This document shows positions 1-6,420 of a stretch of 7,063 nt of DNA, in pieces. A model generated the notes under the pieces. It did no database searches. It saw only the letters and a program-made list of their open reading frames with translations, and had not been told where the DNA came from. The stretch is from positions 1 through 7,063 of the forward strand of contig CAIXZV010000500.1 of assembly GCA_903924005.1 (NCBI GenBank). The letters run 5' to 3'. The stretch's first letter is position 1. Every line of letters starts with the position of its first letter. The position numbers and the translations under genes are program-made. The DNA comes from an uncultured Chloroflexota bacterium. GTDB lineage: Bacteria > Chloroflexota > Limnocylindria > Limnocylindrales > CSP1-4.

Positions 1-589
1 CCCCAGCCCCACGCCGTCGCCGACGCCCAGCCCCACGCCGTCGCCGACCCCGTCGCCGACCCCGTCGCCGTCGCCGACGCCCAGCCCCACTCCGTCGCCG
101 ACCCCGTCGCCGACGCCCAGCCCCACGCCGAGCGCATCGTCCGCTGCCGCCGTCACGACGACGCAGACCGTCGACCAGCCCGGCAGCCCCCTCCGCGTCA
201 CTGGCTCCGGTTTCAAGCCCGGGGCGCCAGTCCAGATCACCTTCATCGATGGTGACGGCACCGAATACGACATGGGCATCTTCGACGCCGACGGCACAGG
301 CGGCATCCATCTGGATCTAGTGATCCCGATTGGGGCAACCCCTGGTCCGTCCCGCATCGAGGCTGCCGGCACTGACAGCCAGGGCGGCGAGGTGCTTGCC
401 GAGGCTGTCCTGACGCTTGTCGAGATCACGATGCCCCCGACCGACAACGTGGGCACGCCAGCTAGTGGCAGCAGCCCGGCCAGCTTTGGTCAGCTGCTCG
501 TCATGCTCACCGCGCTCATCCTGTTGATCCTCGGCATCCGGCCGCCGCGCCGGCGCACCGAACGCCGCCGAGGCTACGGCCGCATGTAG
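1..589 (+). CDS. C-terminal part of a membrane-anchored surface protein (PSPT linker, Ig-like domain, TM anchor)
   Basis: The open frame (codons from base 2) enters from the left edge, so the N-terminus is missing; the stop is TAG at 587-589. About 195 residues are visible. They begin with 42 residues of almost pure Pro-Ser-Pro-Thr repeat (bases 2-127), a typical extended, O-glycosylatable stalk. An Ala/Thr-rich joint follows, then an 85-90 residue beta-rich stretch with the look of an IPT/Ig-like domain (VTGSGFKPGAPVQITF, then IGATPGPSRIEAAGTD). After a Gly/Ser-rich spacer comes a hydrophobic segment, FGQLLVMLTALILLILGI, and an Arg-rich tail (RPPRRRTERRR). That order predicts an outside domain anchored by one C-terminal helix with a basic cytoplasmic end; no LPXTG sorting motif is present. 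Function beyond being a surface or adhesive protein cannot be told. An internal ATG at 272 is in frame but lies inside the Ig-like domain and is not a credible start. Confidence 0.85.
   Translation, partial: PSPTPSPTPSPTPSPTPSPTPSPSPTPSPTPSPTPSPTPSPTPSASSAAAVTTTQTVDQPGSPLRVTGSGFKPGAPVQITFIDGDGTEYDMGIFDADGTGGIHLDLVIPIGATPGPSRIEAAGTDSQGGEVLAEAVLTLVEITMPPTDNVGTPASGSSPASFGQLLVMLTALILLILGIRPPRRRTERRRGYGRM
2..127 (+). repeat. Tandem 12-bp coding repeat (PSPT units)
   Basis: The DNA alternates two synonymous 12-base units, cccagccccacg and ccgtcgccgac(g/c), each encoding Pro-Ser-Pro-Thr. One unit is extended by an extra Pro-Ser (around 62-79). The reading frame is kept throughout, so this is a protein stalk repeat, not a noncoding array. 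Such tracts vary in length by slippage and are often collapsed in short-read assemblies, so the copy number here may be unreliable. It continues past the left edge. Confidence 0.9.
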
Positions 590-595
590 ACAACT

Positions 596-622
596 AGGCC
601 CCAGCCCATCGGGTTGGGGCCT
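596..622. terminator. Strong hairpin between convergent genes, probable bidirectional terminator
   Basis: Bases 596-607 pair with 611-622 around a 3-base loop (608-610): 12 pairs, nearly all G-C with one G-T. It starts 7 bases after the stop of the surface-protein gene and lies about 50 bases beyond the stop of the minus-strand phosphatase gene. No long T tract follows on either side, so this is a hairpin of the kind seen in high-GC genomes rather than a textbook E. coli terminator. The position and symmetry support use from both directions. Confidence 0.7.
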
Positions 623-674
623 TGAACACTGAGAGAGCCCGGATACGCACTAGGGCGGCCCGGCGGCGTAACCC

Positions 675-1355
675 TCAGGCGCCCTCGAGAATCTCCCAGC
701 CACGGGCCAACGCCTCGCGGCGGAGAGCGGCATCCGGCGCCACCGCAACCGCGCGTGTGGCCAGGCGCAGGAGCGGGATGTCCGCCACGCTGTCGCCAAA
801 CGCTGCCAGCACCTCGCCGTCGCCAGCGAGTGCGCGCACCGCGGCGGCCTTGGCCTCGCCGCTTTGCACCGGTGCCCCAAGCACGCCCGTGACGCGGTCA
901 TCGCGGACGATGAGCGGCGTTCCCAAGACCGCGTCGGCGCCGAGCCGCCGCCCAAAGGAGTCGCCCACTTCCTGATAGGCGCCGGTGGCCAGGACGAGCC
1001 GCACGCCCGGTGCCGCCCTGCGAGCCAACGCCACTGCAGCAGCCACAGCAACAACTGCAGCCTGCCGCCGCGCTGGCCAGAGGTATGACTCCGTGACCCA
1101 GTTGCCCATCTCGGCCAGACGCGCCGCCGGCAGATCTCGCAGCAGGCGGGCCTGATCCTCAAGCCATCGGGCGCGGAAGGCCTCCACGTCGGCAAGTCCC
1201 GCCTTGACTAGGGCCACGCGTGGCAGACGCACGGTGACGAACCGGCGGGCCGCGGGGGAAGGGTGCTGCTCGCGGATCCACGCCAGCACGCCGCGCCAGG
1301 TCTCCACCGTGGCGAGGGTGCCGTCCATGTCGCTCACAATCACTGGGTTAGCCAT
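675..1355 (-). CDS. HAD-superfamily phosphatase, SerB-like (HAD-IB type)
   Basis: A 226-residue cytosolic hydrolase. All four HAD motifs are visible: motif I DMDGT (Asp9 nucleophile, Asp11 acid/base), motif II LATG (Thr124), motif III Lys169 in SGEAKA, and motif IV GDSVAD (Asp188, Asp192) for Mg2+ binding. The helical insert between motifs I and II (about residues 20-110) is the C1-type cap of the phosphoserine phosphatase group. The substrate could be phosphoserine or another small phosphomonoester; the cap does not decide it. I start at the ATG at 1355-1353, which puts motif I at residue 9 as usual. The frame stays open to a start at 1424, but that adds 23 residues without homology. No Shine-Dalgarno is seen. 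TAGAGT lies 7 bases upstream of the ATG, which suggests a leaderless mRNA. The gene diverges from the RCC1 gene and stands alone. Confidence 0.88.
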   Translation of the reverse strand: MANPVIVSDMDGTLATVETWRGVLAWIREQHPSPAARRFVTVRLPRVALVKAGLADVEAFRARWLEDQARLLRDLPAARLAEMGNWVTESYLWPARRQAAVVAVAAAVALARRAAPGVRLVLATGAYQEVGDSFGRRLGADAVLGTPLIVRDDRVTGVLGAPVQSGEAKAAAVRALAGDGEVLAAFGDSVADIPLLRLATRAVAVAPDAALRREALARGWEILEGA

Positions 1356-1473
1356 GCGGCCGACTCTACCAGCCGACGCCGCCGACGCCTTTTGGCCAAG
1401 CGAGTAGAGTTCGGGCCCCGCCACCCCGACGGGCCGTCGTCCTCAGCGTTCCCAAAGCCTCTCGAGGTCTGTG
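1356..1473. promoter_or_regulatory. Divergent promoter region between the phosphatase and RCC1 genes
   Basis: These 118 bases separate two divergent genes and must hold both promoters. The same -10-like hexamer, TAGAGT, occurs once on each strand facing outward: minus strand at 1368-1363 (7 bases from the phosphatase ATG) and plus strand at 1405-1410 (63 bases before the RCC1 ATG). The palindrome ttggccaa (1392-1399) lies between them and could be a shared operator. I found no good -35 at 17 bases for either. The RCC1 gene has a Shine-Dalgarno GAGG at 1464-1467. The layout is seen; promoter function is inferred. Confidence 0.4.
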
Positions 1474-3306
1474 ATGTTGCGTCCCGCCGTCCTGCGTTCG
1501 CGTCTCGCCGCGATCGCCACGCTTGTGGCCGTGCTCTCGCTTGGTCTGCCAGTCGCATCGGGAGGCGCGGTTGCCGTTGCCGGCGTTGCCGTTGGCCCCG
1601 GCGCCACCGCGATTGCCGCCGGCCTCGACCACACCTGCGCCGTCTCGGACGGGACCGTGCGCTGCTGGGGCAACAACGATCACGGCCAACTGGGCGTGGA
1701 CAACGGCCCGACAGGCACCACGGAGAGCGATGTACCTGTGGCGGTGCCTGGCCTCACGGGCGTCACGGCTATTGCCGCAGGCATGAGCTTCACGTGCGCG
1801 CTGGCCGGCGGGACCGTGAGCTGCTGGGGCAAGGACAACGCGGGCCAGCTTGGCGACGGCGGGACGGCCGATTCCAGCACGCCCGTCTCGGGCACGGGCC
1901 TCACCGGCGTCACCCAGATTTCGGCAGCGGGCGAGTACGCGTGCGCGCTGGTGAGCGGCGCTGTGGACTGCTGGGGTCAGGACAGCAGCGGCGAACTGGG
2001 CGACGGACCCAACCCGGCTTCGCCTACCCCGGTGGCGGTCCCGGGCATCACCGATGCCATCTCCATCAGCGCGGGTGAATGGCACGCCTGCGCCGTCCAC
2101 ACGGGCGGCACCGTGAGCTGCTGGGGCGCCAATGGCTATGGCGAGATTGGCAACGGGACGTCGGGGTCCGATCAGGCGCCCGTCCTCATGACGGGGATCA
2201 CCGATGCGGTCCAGGTCTCGGCCGGCAACATCCACACCTGCGTCCGGCTCTCGGATGGCTCGGGCAAGTGCACGGGCTACAACGCGGACGGCCGTCTCGG
2301 CATCGGCAACACCTTCTCCACCGTTTGGGCGCCGGAGACCGTGGTCGCGCTGGCGTCGGCCTCAGCGGTTGTGGCGGGTGGCATCCACAGCTGCGCCATC
2401 ACCTCGGGCACCGTGTGGTGCTGGGGCCACAACCAGCAGGGCGAGCTGGGCGACGGGACCATCTACTGGAGCCTTGTCCCGGTCCAGGTGCACGGCATCA
2501 CCACGGCTGTGGACCTGGCGCTGGGCAACGCCCACTCCTGCGCGCTCCTGGCGGATCACTCCGTCCGCTGCTGGGGCTACAACACCACCGGCCAGCTTGG
2601 CGATGCCTCAACGACGCAGCGCCCGTCACCCGTGAGCGTGTCGGGCATCGTGCCGGCGGTTCTGACGGCAACCGTGTCAATCCGGGCGGGCGCGCAGCTT
2701 GCCGGCGCCACCCTGCCTGTGGCATTTGGATGGGTTGGCGGCGACGGGACGGGGTTTGGCATTGCGGGCTACCGCGTGGACCAGATGGACACCTCGTCGG
2801 TGTGGTCGCTGGCCACGGCATCTACGACGGCGTCGTCGCTGGCGGGCACCATCGCATCGGCCGGCATGTCGGGCTTCCGCATCCGGGCGTTTGACAGCGC
2901 CGCGCATCAGGGCGCCTGGACAACCAGGTTTGCCACCGCGTCGCTGCTCCAGCAGACAAGCACATCCATCACGTACCACGGCGTCTGGACCAGCGCGACG
3001 CTGGCCGCGTACTCCGGCAAAACCGTCAAGTGGGCCAAGGCGGCCGGCGCGTACGCCACCATCACCACGGCGGCGCAGTCGATTGGGGTTGTGAGCACCA
3101 AGGGTCCCGCGATGGGCAAGCTCAAGATCTACGTGAACAACGTGCTCACCGCGACCGTGGACCTCAAGCGCGCGTCGGTCCAGTATCGTTCCGTGGTCTG
3201 GTCACAAACGTGGAACACGTCCGTCACCCGCACCATCAAGCTGGTTGTTGTCGGCACCGCTGGCCGGCCGCGAGTGGATCTGGACGCGGTGGCGCTGCTG
3301 AACTAG
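1474..3306 (+). CDS. Secreted seven-blade RCC1 beta-propeller protein with Fn3-like and C-terminal beta-rich domains
   Basis: 610 residues. A signal peptide (basic LRPAVLRSR, hydrophobic core to about 27, probable Ala-rich cleavage region near 30-36) sends it out of the cell. Residues 43-394 form seven RCC1 repeats of about 50 residues, each with the pattern (A/S)AG..HTCA...G.V.CWG...GQLG(D/N)G. Seven is the count needed for a closed propeller. Every blade has two cysteines 9-10 residues apart (55/64, 108/117, 157/166, 206/216, 256/266, 307/316, 357/366), so one disulfide per blade is likely, as suits an exported protein. Blade 5 has CTG instead of CWG. Residues 395-487 look Fn3-like (SGFRIRAFDSA). 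Residues 488-608 are a beta-rich C-terminal domain with STKGPAMGKLKIYVNNV and VVGTAGRPRVDLDA, a type I associate with the ends of bacterial surface proteins. No membrane anchor is seen, and the ligand is unknown. ATG 1474 is preferred over GTG 1471 because GAGG (1464-1467) is 6 bases from it. Confidence 0.9.
   Translation: MLRPAVLRSRLAAIATLVAVLSLGLPVASGGAVAVAGVAVGPGATAIAAGLDHTCAVSDGTVRCWGNNDHGQLGVDNGPTGTTESDVPVAVPGLTGVTAIAAGMSFTCALAGGTVSCWGKDNAGQLGDGGTADSSTPVSGTGLTGVTQISAAGEYACALVSGAVDCWGQDSSGELGDGPNPASPTPVAVPGITDAISISAGEWHACAVHTGGTVSCWGANGYGEIGNGTSGSDQAPVLMTGITDAVQVSAGNIHTCVRLSDGSGKCTGYNADGRLGIGNTFSTVWAPETVVALASASAVVAGGIHSCAITSGTVWCWGHNQQGELGDGTIYWSLVPVQVHGITTAVDLALGNAHSCALLADHSVRCWGYNTTGQLGDASTTQRPSPVSVSGIVPAVLTATVSIRAGAQLAGATLPVAFGWVGGDGTGFGIAGYRVDQMDTSSVWSLATASTTASSLAGTIASAGMSGFRIRAFDSAAHQGAWTTRFATASLLQQTSTSITYHGVWTSATLAAYSGKTVKWAKAAGAYATITTAAQSIGVVSTKGPAMGKLKIYVNNVLTATVDLKRASVQYRSVVWSQTWNTSVTRTIKLVVVGTAGRPRVDLDAVALLN
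2983..3240 (+). repeat. Intact copy of a duplicated C-terminal-domain sequence
   Basis: This part of the RCC1 gene matches 4864-5120 in the same orientation, with a fixed offset of 1881 bases (1880 after a single-base deletion in the other copy). By hand count, 102 of 120 bases agree between 3091-3210 and 4971-5090 without gaps. The two copies flank the mttB-like gene as imperfect direct repeats, so homologous recombination between them could delete or duplicate that gene. Confidence 0.85.
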
Positions 3307-3325
3307 ACATGCACAGGAGCGTGGC

Positions 3326-4816
3326 GTGTGGGACGGCGTGCTTGACCTCTGGCCAGACGAGGCCATCAACGCTGTCCACGAGGCCTCGCTCTCGGTCCTT
3401 GAGCGCATCGGCGTGCTGGTGGAATCGCCCGCCGCGCGGGAGGTCCTGCTGGCGGCCGGATGCCAGGCGAGCGCGGCGGGTGCCGGCAACAGGATCCTGA
3501 TGCCGCGGGGCATCGTGATGGATGCCGTGGCAGCCTGCCGTCCGCGCTTCACGCTGGTGGCGCGCGACGATGCGCGCTCCATCCCGGTGGATGCCGATCC
3601 CGGCCCAACGCTGGTCCACAACATGGGCGGCGCCCGCGACATGGTGGACCCGCGGACCGGCGCCGGGCGCAGGGCCACCATGGCCGACCAGGCGCGCCTG
3701 ACCCGCGTCATGCACAACATGGTCAATCTGCACAGCGTGACCTCCTTGGTCCAGCCAGACGACGTGCCGTACCCGCTGGAGCCGCTGTACTCGTATCTGG
3801 TGCTGGCCCACGAGACAAACAAGCCGCTGGGCGGGCCGGGCATCTCGCACGTCTTCCAGGCCGATGCCCTGCGGCGTATGGCCACCGCGGTCACCGGTGC
3901 CGACGGCACGGCCGGGCGCTACCCGGTGGACCTTGCGTTCTCACCGGTGAGCCCGCTCCAGTTGGGCGCCGAAGTGACGGACGCCCTGATGGCCACGGTC
4001 CGCGCCGGGCACGTTGTGGTGGAGATCCTGCCGTGCCCAGCGGCCGGCACCACGGCGCCAGGCTCCATGTCGGCGGCCGTCGCCACACAGAACGCGGAGG
4101 TCCTAGCGGGCGTTGTGCTGGTCCAGACCGTGGCGCCGGGGACGCCGCTCTACTACGGCCCGCGCCTCTCGTCCATCAACCCGCGGACCGGCGTTGTCAC
4201 CTCCGGGCCGCCCGAGACAGGCGTTGCGTCCATCGCAGCCACGCTGCTCGCCCGCCGCTACGGTTTGGCGTGCGACTGCTATGGGCCCACATCGGATTCG
4301 GTTGTGGTGGATACGCAGTTTGGCTACGAGCACATGGCGAATGCGCTGCTGGGTCTCGCCGCGCGGCCGCGGTTCCTCTCCGGGCCCGGCGAGAACCAGA
4401 GCGGCAGCGGTGCCTCGCTTGAGGCACTGGTCATCGACGACGAGATCCTCAACTACGCGTTCTACGCGTTCACCCCGCGCCCGTGGGACGCGGCGGCCCT
4501 GGACATCGACGCAATTGTCGAAGGCGTCGAATCCTCCTTTGGCTTTCTGGCCACCGCGCACACGCGCCGCTATCTGCGGAGCGATTTCGTCCGGCCGCTG
4601 CTGAGCTACCGCGGCGGGATGGGGGAGTGGACAGCGTCTGGCCGCACAGGGCTGGTTGACCTTGCCACCGAGCGGGCGGCCTCGTACGTGGCGCGACCGC
4701 CGGTTGGGTTGCCGGACGATGTGCTGGCCGAACTGTGCGACCAGATTGACGCGACGGCGCGCGCCATTGGCCTTGACGCATGGCCGGATCCGCGGCGGTT
4801 GCTCTCGGCCAACTGA
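3326..4816 (+). CDS. MttB-family (trimethylamine/betaine-type) methyltransferase, non-pyrrolysine
   Basis: 496 residues, the normal length for the MttB superfamily of TIM-barrel enzymes, which transfer a methyl group from a quaternary or tertiary methylamine to a corrinoid protein. Visible family signatures: N-terminal helix region with HEASLSVLERIGV (18-30), AGTTAPGSM (240-248), QNAEVLAG (255-262), DTQFGYE (329-335), LVIDDEI (368-374) and FLATAHTRRYLRSDF (407-421). The frame has no internal TAG, so it belongs to the branch without pyrrolysine, which includes glycine-betaine methyltransferases (MtgB-like). Substrate cannot be assigned. The start is GTG 3326, with AGGAG at 3315-3319 and a 6-base spacer. 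It begins 19 bases after the RCC1 stop, so co-transcription is likely although the two proteins work in different compartments. No corrinoid protein, activase or methyltetrahydrofolate methyltransferase is present in the window. Confidence 0.88.
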   Translation: MWDGVLDLWPDEAINAVHEASLSVLERIGVLVESPAAREVLLAAGCQASAAGAGNRILMPRGIVMDAVAACRPRFTLVARDDARSIPVDADPGPTLVHNMGGARDMVDPRTGAGRRATMADQARLTRVMHNMVNLHSVTSLVQPDDVPYPLEPLYSYLVLAHETNKPLGGPGISHVFQADALRRMATAVTGADGTAGRYPVDLAFSPVSPLQLGAEVTDALMATVRAGHVVVEILPCPAAGTTAPGSMSAAVATQNAEVLAGVVLVQTVAPGTPLYYGPRLSSINPRTGVVTSGPPETGVASIAATLLARRYGLACDCYGPTSDSVVVDTQFGYEHMANALLGLAARPRFLSGPGENQSGSGASLEALVIDDEILNYAFYAFTPRPWDAAALDIDAIVEGVESSFGFLATAHTRRYLRSDFVRPLLSYRGGMGEWTASGRTGLVDLATERAASYVARPPVGLPDDVLAELCDQIDATARAIGLDAWPDPRRLLSAN

Positions 4817-4843
4817 GGGGCTGGCCGGCGTCCGGCACTCGCC

Positions 4844-5150
4844 CGGCAATCCACTTCCAGCGCGTGTGGGCGAGCGCGTCTTCAGCAGCCTATTTGGGCG
4901 GCTCCGTGAAGTGGGCGAAGACCGCCGGGACCTATGCCGCGATCACCACTTCGGCATTTCTGTCGGCATCGTGAGCACCAAGGGACCCGCGATGGGCAAG
5001 CTCAAGATCCACGTCAACAACGTGCTCACGGCCACCGTGGACCAAAAGGGGGCGTCGGTCCAGAACCGCGTCGTCGCCTGGTCGCAGACGTGAAGCACGG
5101 TCGCCGGCCGGACGATCAAGGTGCTCGTTGTGGGCACGGCTGCCGGACGG
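4844..5150 (+). pseudogene. Decayed copy of the RCC1-protein C-terminal domain
   Basis: Translation in two frames recovers the same domain as residues about 498-598 of the upstream RCC1 protein. The first part (frame of base 4864) reads VWASASSAAYLGGSVKWAKT, matching VWTSATLAAYSGKTVKWAKA. A one-base loss between about 4951 and 4966 shifts the frame, after which STKGPAMGKLKIHVNNVLTA continues the match. At 5091-5093 TGA replaces the Trp codon TGG of the intact gene, and similarity goes on past it (GRTIKVLVVGTAAGR) to about 5150. No signal peptide, propeller or start precedes it; it begins about 28 bases after the mttB-like stop. It is a dead fragment left by duplication or by loss of a neighbouring surface-protein gene. 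The two lesions could in principle be assembly errors, but the missing N-terminus could not. Confidence 0.85.
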
Positions 5151-5349
5151 GAATGTGTTCGGACCGTGGCGCACCGTCGGGTCCATTGGGCAGGGCGGCG
5201 TCCCCAACGCCCTGTGGCGAGCGGCGGTGGACGCGACCCTCCCGGCGGGGACCTACACGATCGCCGATTCAGACCCGGGGACGTGGTCATCCAACAGCGG
5301 AACTGGCGACGCCGGGGTGTTCTGGACCACGGGCTACAGGATCCCGTAG
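5131..5349 (+). pseudogene. Orphan C-terminal fragment of another secreted-protein domain
   Basis: In the frame of base 5131 there is a coherent 72-residue stretch ending at TAG 5347-5349. It has the look of a Gly/Trp/Asp-rich extracellular domain: WARLPDGNVFGPWRTVGS, GGVPNALW, LPAGTYTIADSDPGTW, NSGTGDAGVFWTTG. From memory, such ends occur in bacterial surface and secreted proteins, but I cannot name the family. No usable start or ribosome binding site is seen; the only nearby initiator is TTG 5128. The stretch begins in the overlap with the decayed RCC1-type domain, in another frame, so it is best read as the tail of a lost gene joined to the preceding remnant. Confidence 0.6.
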
Positions 5350-5484
5350 CTGGCTGACACGCGGGACCCGATCAGGCGAGGCATCCCGCGCGCTGTTGTG
5401 CGGGCGTTGCGACCGCGGTGGCCGTGACGTTGGCCACGGCGTCCACGCTTCAGGGCATATCCAATTCCCTGGAGATTGACCCCC
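5350..5484 (+). promoter_or_regulatory. Leader of the mannose-6-phosphate isomerase gene
   Basis: This is a gap of 135 bases after the pseudogene. A 6-bp inverted repeat (gtggcc at 5418-5423, ggccac at 5432-5437) is present, and GGAG at 5471-5474 is the likely ribosome binding site for the GTG at 5485. I see no convincing -35/-10 pair; TTGGCC at 5430 has no well-spaced -10. A promoter is expected because the upstream sequence is dead, but its position is not resolved. Confidence 0.3.
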
Positions 5485-6420
5485 GTGCTCGCATACATCA
5501 ACGCCCCCCTTGCCATCGCGCCCGATCCGCGCCAACGCGCCTGGGCCGGCAGCCGTCTTGGCGGTCCCGGCTCCGGTGTCGGCGAACTGTGGCTTGCCCA
5601 TGGCGGGTCGACGGTGTCAGACGGTCCCCATGCAGGCCGGACCCTTGACGAGCTTGCCGAGGCACACCCGTATGACCTCGTGGGCACGCGCGCAACGGCT
5701 GCCGCTTCCGGCCGCTTCCCGCTGCTGGCCAAACTGCTGGACACCGCGGGCTGGCTTTCGGTCCAGGTCCACCCCGACAACGCGATGGCCCAGCGGGTTG
5801 AAGGCCCCGGCGCCTGCGGCAAGAGCGAGGCGTGGCTGGTGGTTGACGCCGCGCCAGGTGCCGTTGTCCTGACCGGGGTGAGGCCCGGCGTGAGTGGCGA
5901 TCAGATCCGCGCGTCCGTTGGCGAGGAGCAGCTTCCCGAACTGCTCAGCCAGGAGCGCGTTGCCGCCGGCGATGCCGTGGACGTCCCCGCCCGCACCATC
6001 CATGCGCTTGGACCGGGGCTGCTTGTCTACGAGATCCAGCAGCCGTCCGACACCACGTACCGGCTGCACGACTGGGGCCGGACGGGCCGCGCCCTGCACG
6101 TTGACCTTGGCCGCCAGGCGCTTGACGCCGGTCGCCACGCGCGGGTCCGCCGCGGCGGTGGCCGTGTTGACGGCACGGTCATTACGTCGGCCTCGTTTGC
6201 GGTGGATCGCCTGGGCGTCACGCCGTCCGGACGCGAGCTCGCCGCCGACCATGGCTCATGTCGTGTGCTCACCGTGCTGGACGGCGAGATTGACTTGGGC
6301 GATGCGCCTGCGCGCCGGCTCGAGACCCACGCCACGGTTGTCCTGCCCGCCGCGGCGCCCGCGCTCACGATGCGCGCGGTTGGGAAGCGCGCCACGGTTC
6401 TGGTGGCCCGCGTTCCCTGA
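5485..6420 (+). CDS. manA: Mannose-6-phosphate isomerase, class I (zinc-dependent)
   Basis: 311 residues, the usual size of the short bacterial ManA type. It interconverts fructose-6-phosphate and mannose-6-phosphate in the cytosol, supplying mannose for GDP-mannose and glycans. The cupin core carries the metal-site motifs: QVHPDN (94-99; Gln94, His96), KSEAW (113-117; Glu115) and TIHAL (171-175; His173), followed by YEIQQPSDTTYRLHDWGR (182-199), a highly conserved family segment. The N-terminal region keeps GRTLDEL and FPLLAKLLD, but the usual KPWGG-type motif is degenerate (RAWAGSRLGG). I choose GTG 5485 because GGAG (5471-5474) lies 10 bases upstream. The longer in-frame TTG at 5476 would almost touch that site. 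The gene is separated from the glycosyltransferase by 166 bases; the pathway link is plausible but a shared transcript is uncertain. Confidence 0.9.
   Translation: MLAYINAPLAIAPDPRQRAWAGSRLGGPGSGVGELWLAHGGSTVSDGPHAGRTLDELAEAHPYDLVGTRATAAASGRFPLLAKLLDTAGWLSVQVHPDNAMAQRVEGPGACGKSEAWLVVDAAPGAVVLTGVRPGVSGDQIRASVGEEQLPELLSQERVAAGDAVDVPARTIHALGPGLLVYEIQQPSDTTYRLHDWGRTGRALHVDLGRQALDAGRHARVRRGGGRVDGTVITSASFAVDRLGVTPSGRELAADHGSCRVLTVLDGEIDLGDAPARRLETHATVVLPAAAPALTMRAVGKRATVLVARVP

Noticed and set aside
1..135. Short regularly repeated units resembling a CRISPR or satellite array
   Set aside because: Units are 12 bases with no spacers and are in frame as Pro-Ser-Pro-Thr codons leading into a real protein.
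1355..1424. Longer N-terminus for the HAD phosphatase
   Set aside because: The extra 23 residues lie in the divergent promoter region and precede the usual start position relative to motif I.
1366..2235. Long open frame on the minus strand opposite the RCC1 gene
   Set aside because: Its translation is Arg/Ala/Gly/His-rich with no motifs, as expected for an antisense shadow of a high-GC gene; the plus strand has clear RCC1 repeats.
3304..3306. TAG stop of the RCC1 gene as a possible pyrrolysine readthrough into the MttB homologue
   Set aside because: The two genes are in different reading frames, the second has its own ribosome binding site, and no pyrrolysine genes are visible.
3460..4422. 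Second plus-strand frame inside the methyltransferase gene
   Set aside because: Composition typical of a shifted GC-rich frame (Arg, Gly, His, Pro), with no recognisable domain.
4103..4849. Long open frame on the minus strand opposite the methyltransferase
   Set aside because: Low-complexity Arg/Pro/Ala composition, no start signal, and it overlaps a well-supported family protein on the other strand.
5128..5349. A small intact secreted-protein gene
   Set aside because: The only start is a TTG without a ribosome binding site, there is no signal peptide, and the upstream bases belong to another degraded domain; it fits a fragment better.
4817..5484. Insertion sequence or att site as the cause of the decayed region
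   Set aside because: I found no transposase fragment, terminal inverted repeats, target-site duplication or tRNA gene there.
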